A DNA stretch of 64,000 nucleotides from Chrysoperla carnea (lineage: Eukaryota; Arthropoda; Insecta; Neuroptera; Chrysopidae), in the NCBI RefSeq assembly GCF_905475395.1, contig NC_058337.1, positions 110,912,368 through 110,976,367 on the forward strand. Reading direction: 5' to 3'. A model generated the notes under the pieces. The model ran no database searches and was not told where the DNA came from. It saw only the letters and a program-made list of their open reading frames with translations. This document shows, piece after piece, positions 1 through 11,529 of this stretch. Position numbers and translations under genes: made by a program. Each line of letters starts with the position of its first letter. The stretch's first letter is position 1.

Positions 1-480
1 TCTCATTTAAAAGAAGAAGTAGGTATATATAATGTTTACATCAAGGATAGAGGACCATGAAGAAGGTGGAAGCAGCGTATGATGGTATTATATTATAGTT
101 GGTTGTAGAGGCGGTTTATATTCAGTTGAAATTATGTTATTATAATAAGAACATGGGTGGTTTTACGTCTAGGGCTAGGCATGGTATTTGGTTGTAATTT
201 CTGAACGTTTGAAAATTCGATGTTGTCAACATGGTATCTAAGCCAGGGAATTAACATCAAGAGGAATGGGTATGGTCCATTATAGTATGGAAAATATTGT
301 CATAATTATTGATATTTGCATAATTTATGGGTTTTATAATCAATTTGTCGTAATCTGGTAATCGTAAAAATCGAAAATCACTACAATAATTATTTAGCTC
401 CTATCACATGATCTAATACGACTTGGTTAAATCTGATGACGATAAATAAGTGACGATAAAAAAGAGAGATCTGATGATGA
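1..480. other. AT-rich stretch without a gene
   Basis: No long reading frame, RNA gene or recognisable repeat was seen. Only short TGATGA(T)AAATAAGT-like direct repeats occur near 435-490. Confidence 0.5.
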
Positions 481-600
481 TAAATAAGTAAATATTGAGC
501 TGTGAAACGGAGACTTATGTCAATTTTTAAGCGTTACAAGCTCGGGACTAAACTTAATATACTATGTATGTTTTATATATACATGGTATAAAAATGTACT
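481..600 (+). repeat. dispersed repeat B, 3' end fragment
   Basis: The text around 516-594 (AAGCGTTACAAGCTCGGGAC, then a stretch ending in TATATACATGGTATAA) reappears at 3036-3092 in the same orientation with a few substitutions. This marks a dispersed family whose 3' boundary is the TATATACATGGTATAA block. The copy here is truncated at its 5' side. The superfamily is not recognised. Confidence 0.6.
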
Positions 601-2329
601 TTTTAGCAGTTATGAAATGACTGTCAAATACTGCGCCTACCCTTACACCTAGATATATATGTTAGTCATTGTGCTATGTATAGTTTTGATTATATAATAA
701 ACATTTCATATTCAGGAAATAAATGTTTCATATTACGGAATTACTCTGTTTTGTAGAAAGAGAAACGTGTTCAAATTATCAACACCATAAAGTATTTAAG
801 ATTTTTCTATTTAGAGTATTCTATAACATGGCTGTAGTGTGCTTAGAAATAGTCTTTATAGTTTATCTCTTATTGCAACCTCAATTACAATCTCGAACAA
901 GCATTCTTGTTCGCTTTTCTCGATTTTTTTAGTACCTCTTAAAAAAATTGCAAAAAATCGCGAAATTTTTCGATAAAACTCAGTATGTAAGGTAATTTTG
1001 ACCCAAAAAGTACGAAAATCGGGATTGCATGCATTTGATGGCTGGTCGAATAGTTTTTGAGATACGGACTAAAATCGATTAAAAACTTGCGATATCTCAG
1101 AAACTCTGCATTGTTTTTGACTTATAAACAAATATTTCTTCAAAGATCTGGTAATCCTCGATATCGTAATTTTGTAATGGTCTACTTTTCAAACAAAGTA
1201 AAATTATTATTGTTGTTGATTAAACAAAATTTATCTGGGTTAAACATTTTTGTTGTTTTTTTTGCCGTATACGTATATTTGAATAGGAATGTCCTGTATA
1301 ACGTATTTTTGACTCGTTTTTATCTTTCAAGTAAATTTTATGATTGAAATATTAAAATTATTTTGTCTTCCTTATTATTAAATTCATGAATTTATTCTAA
1401 TATATTTTTTTTGGGACAGGAGTTGAACAAAAATAATCAAAATCTTTAAAGAAAAGTATGTTTTTTTTATACTGCATGCTTATAATTTTAATAAAGCTGC
1501 CATTATGGTGATATCTCTTTATGTTAAGATCTTTATTTTTTTTCTGCAGGCTTTAATTTTCTCTATATTAATTGGAATAATAATAATTGGCAGCAATTTT
1601 GACGCCCTTTTAGTACATGAACCAGGTAACTTCACAAAAAGCTGATTTTAAAACTGGATTTTGGATATTTATTTTTTATTTGAAACAAGGTAGGACTAGC
1701 CATGTTACACTGATCATGGTACGCTAAACAGAACACCTTTTTGTAGAGCGACCCAAAAGGACTTTGATTCTGCAATTAAAGACCTTCCTATGATCAGAGT
1801 ACAAATAAAGAAAAGCTCAAATTGAAATAAAATAAGTTAATTTAACAATATTCGTTCAACAGTAATTCTCGTAACAAAAAGCATACAAAGTTTAATCCAC
1901 AATCTTGTAAAAAAAGAGTTTCAAAATCATTAATTATATATTTATATAATATAATAAAACCCTTACAAAAAATTAGACAATAAATTATTTTATAAGACCA
2001 TTAAAATAATTATATAAAACAAATAAAATATTTAATAATGTCATCTTCCGTACCTAGTAAATATACAGGGTGAGGTGTAAGTGAATATACAGTTATAAAA
2101 AGTAATAACAGTTATTGATTATTATAGTAATTAGTACAACAAATCGACCGATCTCTAAAGCATCTGGATTTTCATGATAATTGGATTCATAAATCATGGT
2201 TGAGATTTAGAAATAACTAGCTTCTGTACGCAACTATTCCGACATGGATTTTAACATTAGGTCTAGAAAGATAGGAAACATGTATGTGTAACAAAAAAAA
2301 CTAAAGTTTCATCTGTTCTCCAAATTTCA
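601..2329. other. intergenic, repeat-like AT-rich DNA
   Basis: No gene is supported. The short open frames near 723-932 and 1057-1347 are AT-rich and resemble no family. The stretch 930-1130 (runs of TCGCGAAATTTTTCG and ATCGATTAAAAAC) reads like old repeat DNA, but no second copy was found in this window. Confidence 0.5.
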
Positions 2330-2518
2330 AGTAGGTGCGCATTTTAGTTCCTTTCTTGATAATTTCACAAGAACCTAACGTTTTCTGCGATAAAATATAT
2401 GTTAATCCAGCTAATAAACTCTCTGTGTGTCAAATTTCATTGAAATTCGTTTAGCCGTTTTTGTGTTATTGAGTAAAAAACATCTAAACTTTTACATTTA
2501 TAATATTTGTAGGATTTA
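2330..2518 (+). repeat. RTE/SINE-like 3' tail
   Basis: The end reads CTCTGTGTGTCAAATTTCATT, GTTTAGCCGTTTTTGTGTTA, AAACATCTAAACTTTTACAT, then TTATAATATTTGTAGGAT. This is the common arthropod 3' tail shared by RTE-type non-LTR elements and SINEs that use their machinery. A second, shorter version lies at 44885-44985. No coding part is attached, so it is a 5'-truncated insertion. Confidence 0.5.
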
Positions 2519-2794
2519 CTTTTGAGACAGACAAATAATATATATTTTTTTGTAGTTGTATTAAAACGAAAATATTCATTAAAAACAAGTGAAAACAAAC
2601 AATTGACTGAGTTAACTGTTGAAATACCATGTATAGACAGTTTTGATTACTCTGCCACATTACATGTCCCACATATTTTACTGATATTCCCATATAATAC
2701 ATACTATGCAATTTGTAATACATACTATGAAAAGTTGTTTATTTTTTAATAAGGAACATTTTTTTTCATTTAAACTTTTGTTCTATCTCCAACG

Positions 2795-3095
2795 ATTTAC
2801 AAAATGGGTCCTACGGACCCAAGATCCAATTGACTTATGTTGCTCATTTTCGAACTCGACCTCACCTTTTACGTCCTTACCTCCTTTGATATCTCTTTTC
2901 GTTTTTGAGTTATCGAGATGACAAACGGACAGACTACAGACAGGCGGCAGACAGGAAGACAACCGAAAATGGACTAATTAGGTGATTTATGAACACCTAT
3001 ACCAAAATCTTGTTCATAGAATCAATATTTATAAGCATTACAAACTTGAGACTAAACTTAGTATACCTGGTATATTTCATATACATGGTATAATA
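2795..3095 (+). repeat. dispersed repeat B, longer copy
   Basis: This longer copy of family B contains ACAAACGGACAGACTACAGA followed by CAACCGAAAATGGACTAATT, and ends with the TATACATGGTATAA block shared with 516-594. The overlapping short frames on both strands are shadows of the repeat and not genes. Confidence 0.6.
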
Positions 3096-3531
3096 ATTAT
3101 CCTCAAAAGAAAATTGAACATTCGCAGCTTCATAGAAGTCCATATTTAGATACCTTTCAAATTTTTTGTACCAAGGAATGTTATTAATCAACGACTTATC
3201 ATAAAGAAACTAATACTTTGTATAACTATATATCCACTTCCACCCCACTCTGTACTATACATATTGGTATAGTAAAACTAACATTACACCTATAAATGTA
3301 TTTTAATATAATCATTAAAACAGATTTTTTGCCATTATCATAAATAAACTAAAGGATTGTGTTTATGTTTTTTATTATACAGGTAAGTATCTAAAATATA
3401 TTACATACGATACTACTATTTTAAAGGTATATGTTTCTATATACAGGGTGTCCTATTTAACTTACGGCTGAACTGTCACTCGAATAAAAATATAACAAGA
3501 AGATTTCAACCAAAATTTTAGAGCACAAATA

Positions 3532-3982
3532 GTCCAGTCATTATAGTAGGTTCACCTCGGAATTCGAGATACCCAGCTGTAAGTCTGTAAATAGTTGTAT
3601 ATAAACCCCCTTAAAGTTGTCTCAAAACCTACATATGGTAGGGTGTAAGCAACTATTAAATTTCAAGGTCAAAGGTCACAAAAATCGGTTTTTTGCGCTT
3701 TTTTTGGAAATATCTCATTTCCTATGGGTTTTTTGCTATTTGTATTTATTATCAATATTGTAGAATACAAAATTCTCTACAAATTTTGTTTAAAAAAATT
3801 TTTTATACGGTGAACCGTTTTCGAGATAGAGGGCGGAGAGCGCGCGGTCACCGCATCACTTCAGGCCAACCGGTGCCTCCGGTCGAAAACGCGCCATATA
3901 TAGTTGATGAACTATCAACAAATCAATGATTATAAATATTTGTCAATTTTTATTAACTATTATCTTATATTTTATCATTTTC
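3532..3982 (+). repeat. left terminal inverted repeat of the 3.5-6.5 kb element
   Basis: The reverse complement lies at 6012-6471. The arm includes a GC-rich block (3830-3895, with GAGAGCGCGCGGTCACCGCA) that stands out in an AT-rich window, and ends inside at TATTAACTATTAT..TTATCATTTT. A short open frame at 3693-3929 is entirely TIR sequence and is not regarded as a gene. Confidence 0.85.
3666..3678 (+). promoter_or_regulatory. DR1-type nuclear-receptor half-site pair in left TIR
   Basis: AGGTCAAAGGTCA is a perfect direct repeat of AGGTCA with one-base spacing, the consensus recognised by HNF4 and RXR/USP-type nuclear receptors. It is conserved in the opposite arm at 6316-6328. Any regulatory role is inference. 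Confidence 0.3.
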
Positions 3983-4252
3983 TTCATGCATTAAATCTAT
4001 ATCTATTCAATAATACTGATAACCGTTTACTAAAATTAAAAAATAATTAAGAGAAAAACTTAAATCATAATATAATTATATTCCCATTTACACTAATGAC
4101 ATTTTAAATAGAAAATAATTTAGTGCCTCTTTAAAATCTTTAAATTTTAAAATTCTTCCACTACGTCGAAAATTATACCTGGGAATTATACGGGCCCCTA
4201 TTATACACTACGGACCTTTCTATTTATAGCCAGTCGGGACAGATGTGGACAG

Positions 4253-5754
4253 ATGAAAGTTGCAGTGGATCCATTATTACTCTTCCAAAGAATTACTGTC
4301 AGCAAACAATTTGAAAGCAATCTCGAAGAATATCTTCAATATGAATTGAGTCCGTATCCAACAGCTCTATTTGATAATGATGGCATGATCAGAAAAACAA
4401 CAAAATCGTCATTGTATGACAACATGAGCCCAATTGATTTTGTTCTCAATGAAAATAATGTGACGTTCATTATTGATGGCGGATTTCTTCTTCATCATGT
4501 TGTATGGAGCAGAGAAGATACTTTTTCTATTATTTTTGATAAATACATGAATTATTAAAAAAAGGCATTACAGTTCCAAAATAATTGTTGTATTTGACGG
4601 ATATTCAGACTACTGTAAGAACGTAAAAGCTATGGAGCAGCAGAGAAGAACTGCTGCACTTTCAAAAACGTACGAAGTCTGTTTCGATGAAACAATGGTT
4701 GTACCAGTTACTGATCAAGAAAAATTCTTATCAAATCGAAATAACAAAGATAAGTTCATTAATATGTTAATTGAAAAATTACAAGCTGCAAATATTACTA
4801 CTAAACAAGCCAGAGATGATGCGGATGTTCTTATTGTTGAAACTGCAATTGAAGAATCAAAGTCTAAAAAAACTGCAGTTATAATAGGACAAGATATTGA
4901 TTTACTTGTCATTTTAATTGGGCGTACACTGTCTTACGAACAAGAAATTTTCTTTAAAAAAGTTGGGAAAGGAAATGTAAAAACGGAGATATACTCTACT
5001 AAAAGTTTTGATAATTATCCTCATTCCAAAAAACATATTTTATTTCTGCACGCATTAAGTGGCTGTGACACAACTTCTGCGCTTTTTAAAAAGGGAAAAA
5101 ATCATTTTTAAAAGTTTTTGAGAAACTGACAAATTTGGAAGAACTAGCTGCAGCATTTGAGGAAGAAAATTGTTCGGCCCAGAGATTATTAGAGAGTGGA
5201 ACTCAAACCTTATTGGCAGTCTATAATGCTCCGAAATCTGTGAAAAGTCTCGATCATCTTCGTTGTACGCATTACGTCAAGTCTACAAAACTTAATAAAT
5301 CTGTGCAGATTTCAAATTTCCACCAACAAGTGCAGCTGCTCATCAACATTTCAACCGTGTATATTATCAAGTTCAAACTTGGTTAGGACATGCTTTGGAA
5401 CCCCAGGTATGGGGTTGGGCAATGCGAAATGATTTTCTGGAGCCTATCATTACAATTTTACCACCTGCTCCAGAAGATTTGCTAAATACAATTTTCTGCA
5501 ACTGCAAAAGTGGTTGTGGTTCGCGATGCGGATGCAGGAAAGCGGGCTTGCAATGCTCTTTAGCTTGTGGCCAATGTAATGGGCAAGCTTGTCTCAATGC
5601 TCTACCATATCAGAGCGACATTAACGAAGATGAAACCTTTGATCCCGAAATCATGGAAGAACTTGAGACAAATGTCGTTGAGGACGATAATGAAGACCAG
5701 TTTGAAATTTACCAGCAGCCAGAAGACGACGATGAAGAGGAAGAAGATGTTTAA
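4253..5754 (+). pseudogene. broken FEN1/XPG (PIN-like) nuclease with CRC-type cysteine motif, element-encoded
   Basis: Four open pieces read as one protein interrupted by three frameshifts, near 4556, 5109 and 5320. Piece 1 (4253-4558) has IIDGGFLLH. The next frame, from about 4557, has IIVVFDG (4581-4601), and the piece starting at 4632 has DDADVLIVETA and VIIGQDIDLLVILIG, then LHALSGCDTTSA. This order follows XPG/FEN1 nucleases: N-terminal catalytic Asp, FDG strand, XPG-I acidic pair, D-x-D loop, and a helix-turn-helix-like G-D-T segment. Piece 4 (in frame from about 5320) has nine Cys at 5497-5592 spaced C-x-C-x3-C-x3-C-x-C-x6-C-x3-C-x2-C-x4-C-x-N, close to half of a CRC (tesmin/TSO1) domain, then an acidic tail rich in D and E. 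A missing N-terminus is suspected, because no clear start context lies before 4253. It sits wholly inside the inverted-repeat element and is probably not functional in this copy. The family assignment rests on motif order read by eye. Confidence 0.65.
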
Positions 5755-6011
5755 AATTATAAATTGTAGTTTTTGTACCCTTTATTCCATTTTTTTACTT
5801 TCAATAAAAAAAAATTTATTCATTGATATTTTTTAATAAAAAGATTAATTCATAATTTATTTGTTTTTTTTTTTCATCATGTAAGAAGTTATTAATATTA
5901 ATTAGGTTAAAATTCAAATATAATTCTTATATTTTCATTAACAATTCTGCAATTGGCAGGTAAGTGTTGTTAAACAAATTAATACTGAATAAAAAGTGGA
6001 TAAGTTAGGAA

Positions 6012-6471
6012 AAAAATGATAAAATATAATATAATAGTTAATAAAAATTGACAAATATTTATAATCATTGATTTATTGATAGTTCATCAACTATATATGG
6101 CGCGTTTTCGACCGGAGGCACCGGTTGACCTGAAGTGATGCTGTGACCGCGCGCTCTCCGCCCTTTATCTCGAAAACGGTTCACCGTATAAAAAATTTTT
6201 TTAAACAAAATTTGTAGAGAATTTTGTATTCTACAATATTGATAATAAATACAAATAGCAGAAAACCCATAGGAAATGAGATATTTTCAAAAAAAGCGCA
6301 AAAAACCGATTTTTGTGACCTTTGACCTTGAAATTTAATAGTTGCTTACACCCTACCATATGTAGGTTTTGAGACAACTTTAAGGGGGTTTATATACAAC
6401 TATTTACAGACTTACAGCTGGGTATCTCGAATTCCGAGATTCTTACCTAATTTAAGCTTAAATGACTGGAC
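6012..6471 (-). repeat. right terminal inverted repeat of the 3.5-6.5 kb element
   Basis: This is the inverted partner of 3532-3982. It shows scattered single-base differences, for example in the GC-rich block and in the CAATAAATC versus CAACAAATC stretch. The outermost shared block is AATGACTGGAC at 6461-6471. Confidence 0.85.
6316..6328 (-). promoter_or_regulatory. DR1-type half-site pair in right TIR
   Basis: TGACCTTTGACCT on the plus strand is the exact reverse complement of the motif in the left arm. Its function is unproven. Confidence 0.3.
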
Positions 6472-8424
6472 CAAAAAGATTGTTATGAGTCAAGGCTATG
6501 AGCTTGACTTCAAATAACGAGATATTTTAATAGTCAACCTTCGCTTATAACTGGTAAGTAATAGAGGGATTGTTTTCAAGGTAGCGTTGTGCATCTTAAA
6601 AAGCCGTTACAAGTTTTGTCTTCATTGCAATTTTTAGATAAACGAATACACTCAGCAGAAATTGGAAACTTAATGATTTCATATTCAACAGTCAACTGTC
6701 CTTTGTATCTAGTGAAAAACCTTTCACATTTAAATAGATACAAAGTAGCGAAAAAAAGACACAAGCCGAGAATGTAACCCGATCTACTTATTATTCGGTT
6801 TTGTGACTATAAGCACTCGGCTTTTTAACTTTTTTTCTTACTGAAATTTTTATTTTGTAATAGAAATTCGTATGGTGCCTTACTTTATATTCCTTCTGAA
6901 AAAAGTTACTAGGAAAAAAGCTGTAAGGTTTTGCTCGTAATAGTGGCCTTTGAATTTGACCTTAACCTTGACCATGAAGGTCATTTCAAGTTTAAGATGA
7001 TCCAAAGTCACCATTATTTTTCACGAGCGAAATTCTATAACTTTTGTCATAGTCCTTATTTTCTTAATAGCCGCGAGGGTCTCGAACTTTTTGAACAGCC
7101 TGTATACGTTTGTTTATTTAATTCATTGCTCACATGTAAACTTCCTATTTGTGATACGTATGTTCTATCTGGTGATTTATACAGTGTGTCTCATTTTGAG
7201 TGCAACCACCTTCATATTTTGGTAAAGGGAAGATGATAAAATCAAATTACATCGCAAAAATCACGACAATATATAACAGAGTGTTTCTTTAACTTTTTCT
7301 TAATTTTAGCAAATTATCGAAATATCAATAATCTTATAGAAGCTTAATATTTCAATAATTCACTGCGAGTCCCTTGTTTATTGCTTAAAAATCGTTGAGT
7401 CATATCATATCAAACAATTTAAGGGAAGTTTTCAAAACTTACAAGAAACCATAAAACATTCCAGGTGATTTTAATACTTCAAGAAATAGAAAAACGAAAC
7501 ACCGATATTTAATAACGAAAACATTTCTTTTCTTAATTTTGAGTTTGACTGTTAATATTTATGACTTGATTTTCATGGATTTAGGAAAAATAAACCGGAA
7601 ATAAATAAACACGGAGGAAAAGATGGAAAAAATTTCTGTAATAGTGCTAAAAAAAGCTAAAAACTTCAGAAACTAACCATATCCTATAAAGTCGACAAAC
7701 TCAACCCAACCAACTCGTAAAGACAACGGAGTATTGTGTGGGCCTATACATTTCTAACGTCAAACATTTGACTTTCTTTCACTATTAATCATTCTAAAAA
7801 CCAAGCCAAGCTAGAAATTTAAATGTTTTGCTCATACTATTGCTTTTACGTGAGAATTATCACAATTAATAAGCCTAGAAAAAGACAACTCCATTTTCTA
7901 CTTGACGGCAAATAAACTATGTGACTGTTGTATTTTTATTTTGGTAAAAACAATTGATCTTCCAAAAAGTGATTTAGAATTGTCTACATTCAAACATAGG
8001 TACATACATAAATATTTCATAAAATATTTCCTTGTTTCGAAAAAATATATCATTTATTTTCATGTTCCTAAATAATAAATAGAATATTTTTGTTTGTTAT
8101 TCATAAAAACAATAATAAATTTATTATACTGAATGAAAACCTCCCAATCCGCATAAATATTTCTAAAAATAATAAAAGACAGAAAATATTATATAGAACA
8201 CAAACAAGCAACATATCTTCTACAAGATATATGCAACCAGCAATGTATATGTGTAATTTAGAATGAGTGGGTGGGAAAAAACCAAGAGGAATCTTTAGTT
8301 CTCTATTTAATATTCATTTTACCATTTATTTGATATTTTACCACAGCAGTTACTGTTACAAAATTAATGAAGATTGCTGTAAATATATACTACTACTAAC
8401 TTCGTGGCAGTGGCGTACGAAAGT

Positions 8425-8425
<1 letters not shown>
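6472..8425. other. intergenic, probable old repeats
   Basis: No supported gene. Within 6935-6985 there are several TGACCTT/AAGGTCA half-sites (GACCTTAACCTTGACCATGA). At 7085-7107 the text CTTTTTGAACAGCCTGTATA resembles a transposon end. Two overlapping 62-residue frames at 6576-6777 (opposite strands) show no family resemblance. An 8 bp inverted pair AAGCCGAG/CTCGGCTT lies at about 6763-6825. Confidence 0.4.

Positions 8426-8457
<32 letters not shown>
8426..8457 (-). repeat. 32-nt poly-T, likely poly-A tail of a minus-strand retroelement
   Basis: An uninterrupted run of 32 T follows GTGGCAGTGGCGTACGAAAG. On the minus strand this reads TTTCGTACGCCACTGCC next to poly-A. This is consistent with the tail of a retroposed element inserted on the minus strand; the rest of the element is too decayed to define. 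Confidence 0.45.
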
Positions 8458-8461
<4 letters not shown>

Positions 8462-10814
8462 AAGTTGTAGCGTTCATCCTAAAATTAACAAAAAATAAAG
8501 AAGACTAAAAAATACAGGGTTGGGCAGAGAAGTTTATAATTTTGATAACTTCTTAAATAACATAAAACAGTATTCAAAAAAAATTAACTAAATGTAACTG
8601 GACTCGAAAATAACTCCAGTATAGTGGCGTTTTAAAAGGCTTAAACATTCTTCCAAGCAACAAACTTATATCCCGTAAAGCATTAAGTTTATGGTAGTTT
8701 TAGCTGTTCTAAAACTTATTCGTGAGTTAGTTTTACATATAAAAGACTTTTTTTCAAAATTGCCGAGGAAGCAATTGTCTTGAAAACTATTGCTTCTACG
8801 AAAAATTTTTGAATTTTTTTTTTTAAATTAACTGCCAAATAAATTTTATAATAGATAAAACTGCCATATTTGGCCTTGAATATTCTTTTTTTGCGCACAT
8901 TATTTTGTAATGGACTTTTCATAGATTCAAATAAAGATAATTCCGGTGAAAAAACTTCACTTGGATTTTTTAAGCAAATCGACTCAAGATCGTTTCTTTG
9001 TCTTATTTCTCTATTTTATACGGGTGAAAATACCATACGTATACCTACGCTACTGATCTTAATTCACCTATAAAGATACACAGAGGCTGTAGATTCAATG
9101 TTTTTGAAAGTATTTGTGTAAACTCTAATGAAAAGGGGTTAAACATGAAGATAGTAGCCATTTTATATGAAAATTGTATGTATTGGGTAGTACTTTCTCT
9201 CTGTACACCATAAGTTAAAATTATGTATAGAATAAAGTCAGTGTGTGGTGTAGTAATGTAGCTGAATCACGTGCTACTAATGAATAATCTAAAGAAAACT
9301 TCTTATATCTTTCTGTCCGTTCACGTTTTGCTTCTCTGAAACTCTCAATATGCACTGTGTAAGTAATTCCACAAAAATTCGAACAGTATATTTTTGTATA
9401 ATAAATTTATCATTAATTTATTACATCGAGATTTATGCGATAACTAAGTCTATGTGATACATTTCTTCTTTCCTTTTCTATTTCTTGCTTCTCAAACTGT
9501 AAAAATATTCCATCTACAACTTTTTTTCCTTATGAAACCAAATTATTACATTTTACAAGCTCTTGTAATTGGTCTGAAAGTTCAAATTGAAACTTTTAAT
9601 ATATCTTTTGGATTGAAGTCCGCGCATAAGCAATTCTATTTGTGTACGAGTGTTTTATCGCTTACAATATCTCCTGAATGAAAGGTAATAGCATTGTCGG
9701 ACTTGCGCCTATCATAATAACATCAAGATTTACTAAAAGAATTGTCAAAAGCAGCACGTAGAAATTTGTGCCTGAAATTTTTTTGAGAATATTCAGCAAT
9801 TGGAAATTTTTATTTTGATAATTAGTTAAATTGCAGAAAATGATTCAAACAATAATTTGTCCTCTGATCATTTTTTCTGTAAAACTAATATTTACAGAAA
9901 TATTTACGATAATTGATTTTATAAATTGATATGAATTTGAATGGTTCAAAATATTCCTTCTTGTGTAATATAATCAAATTTGGTGTAATTCAATCAATTT
10001 TTCGCGAAGAAAGCTTTTTTTGTTCAACCGACTGTATTTATCAAAGCTACTTACGTTTTCTATTTCATTATTTTAATACAAATCTGGGATCAATTTGATG
10101 TTGAGACTTTCTATTCAACTCAGTTTCAAATTAATTTACAAAATCAATGATTTCGTCAAATATTGGTTACAAAGGTTACCAGGTTACACACCTGGTTACA
10201 AAGGTTATATAAAATGAAAAGGATTTCTGTTCTGATTAAAAATATAAAGTGTCGAATACAAAACCATATCATATGATATAATATCGTATATGTACAGTGT
10301 TGTAAAATACGAGAATTTCTAAATTATAAACTAGTGAAAATTGAAGTATACTTAAAAATTCTCAGGCGTAAAACAGTAGCGAATTTTGATCTAGAATGTC
10401 CTTAATAGCAAGCTCATAAAAATATGCTCATGTATAATTATTTTTCACATCAGTTGTATTATTGTACTTAATACTTATATATCGTATGTATACATAGGTA
10501 CAATTTTTCACATATAGCTGCACATTTGTTATTTTTGTGTTTATCTTTTCGATAAAACAGATGAGTATCGATTTCGGGGTATCATAAGCTTGTCATAAAT
10601 TAAAGTATTAATAAGATTCTTTGAAAAAAATCAGTAAAACAGTTTTTAAGGTATGATTTAAAGTGTGATAGCTATAGTCCACTGGTGCAATCAACCTATA
10701 ACGTCTAGATTTAGATGAAATTCTTCAAATATATCTGAAAACCAGGGTTTTTGATGCTATCAAACTGGATCTATTCGCTTAACGCCGCAGGTCTCATTTG
10801 GCAGGCATCATACA
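8458..10814. other. intergenic AT-rich DNA
   Basis: No gene seen. Open frames up to 75 codons (for example 9454-9681) are hydrophobic AT-rich translations without family features. At 10164-10206 GGTTACAAAGGTTA occurs twice around CACCTGG, a small local repeat. Confidence 0.5.
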
Positions 10815-11032
10815 TCACACAAAGGGCCAAAAAAGGGGCGAGTTATAAGTTGAACCGTTATGTGTGTCTGTCTACGGCATCGTAGAAGACGTAAATAAAC
10901 AACTAAAAAGTAGGTGATGTTCTTCCAAATCAGCTTAGTTCAGGAGACGGTTTTTTTCTGTTTCAAGTGCTCGGGCTTCCGTAACCGAAAAATTTGTCGG
11001 AGTTTTAAATTTTATAAATTTGACTTGTAAAT
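10815..11032 (+). repeat. dispersed repeat A, partial copy
   Basis: It shares GTTATAAGTT, GTTATGTGTGTCTGTCTACG, GCATCGTAG, CCGTAACCGAAAAATTTGTC and the terminal GTCGGAGTTTTAAATTTTAT with the full copies at 16451-17108 and 24381-25093. It is shortened internally. Confidence 0.6.
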
Positions 11033-11529
11033 AAAATAGAAAACGTTTTAATATCCCAAGGTCATTAGAGAAAGTTTAAAGTTCTATCATTTCCTAATGG
11101 CAAACCCGTTACAACTATCTATACATATATTACTGTCAATATTGCTGTTAAAATACTGTAACTGCATTGTACATAGTACTAGTTTTGAAACTATAATATT
11201 ATTATATGACCAAAAGGTGATAAATTTTATATTCAGGTGTCAGTGTTAACATAGAAGATGATTCAATTTAAATGTTTCCATTCATCATGTCGTCAAGTGG
11301 TTAAATAAAATAAAATATTATATTAAAAGAAAAATTCTTAATTTATGAAAAATACAATTTTGATGAGCATGACGTTCTTAGCTCTTATTTTACTCGTAAT
11401 TCATAGAATCCATATCTGGCATGATTTTTAGTATAATCGTTTTCTGTACCATCAACCATCTTTTCTTCTTCAAAACGTAAGGGGAAAAGGTAAAAGTAAA
11501 AGAAGGTTAGGAATTTCATGTAGCTAAAA
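11033..11529. other. intergenic AT-rich DNA
   Basis: Nothing gene-like, structured or repeated was recognised here. Confidence 0.5.

Larger units (their letters stand above)
3532..6471 (+). mobile_element. DNA-transposon-like element with ~450 bp terminal inverted repeats and a FEN1-like nuclease relic
   Basis: Two long inverted repeats (3532-3982 and 6012-6471) enclose about 2 kb holding a single broken coding region (4253-5754, plus strand) and nothing else recognisable. The arms are nearly identical by eye except at the outer edge, where a small indel separates the shared GTCCAGTCATT block from the main arm, so the copy is fairly young. The element may extend outwards to a TATACAGGGTGTCC motif at 3443, but no matching right end or target-site duplication could be fixed. 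No DDE transposase, reverse transcriptase or helicase was seen. The only protein is a PIN/XPG-like nuclease with a cysteine-rich tail. I infer a mobile element or a derivative of one; the superfamily is not identified. Confidence 0.7.

Noticed and set aside
3693-3929. 78-codon frame within the left TIR
   Set aside because: It consists wholly of terminal inverted repeat and extends into the AT-rich inner end; a by-product of the GC-rich block.
6576-6777. Two overlapping 62-codon frames on opposite strands
   Set aside because: Neither has a recognisable motif, and their overlap is expected by chance in this stretch.
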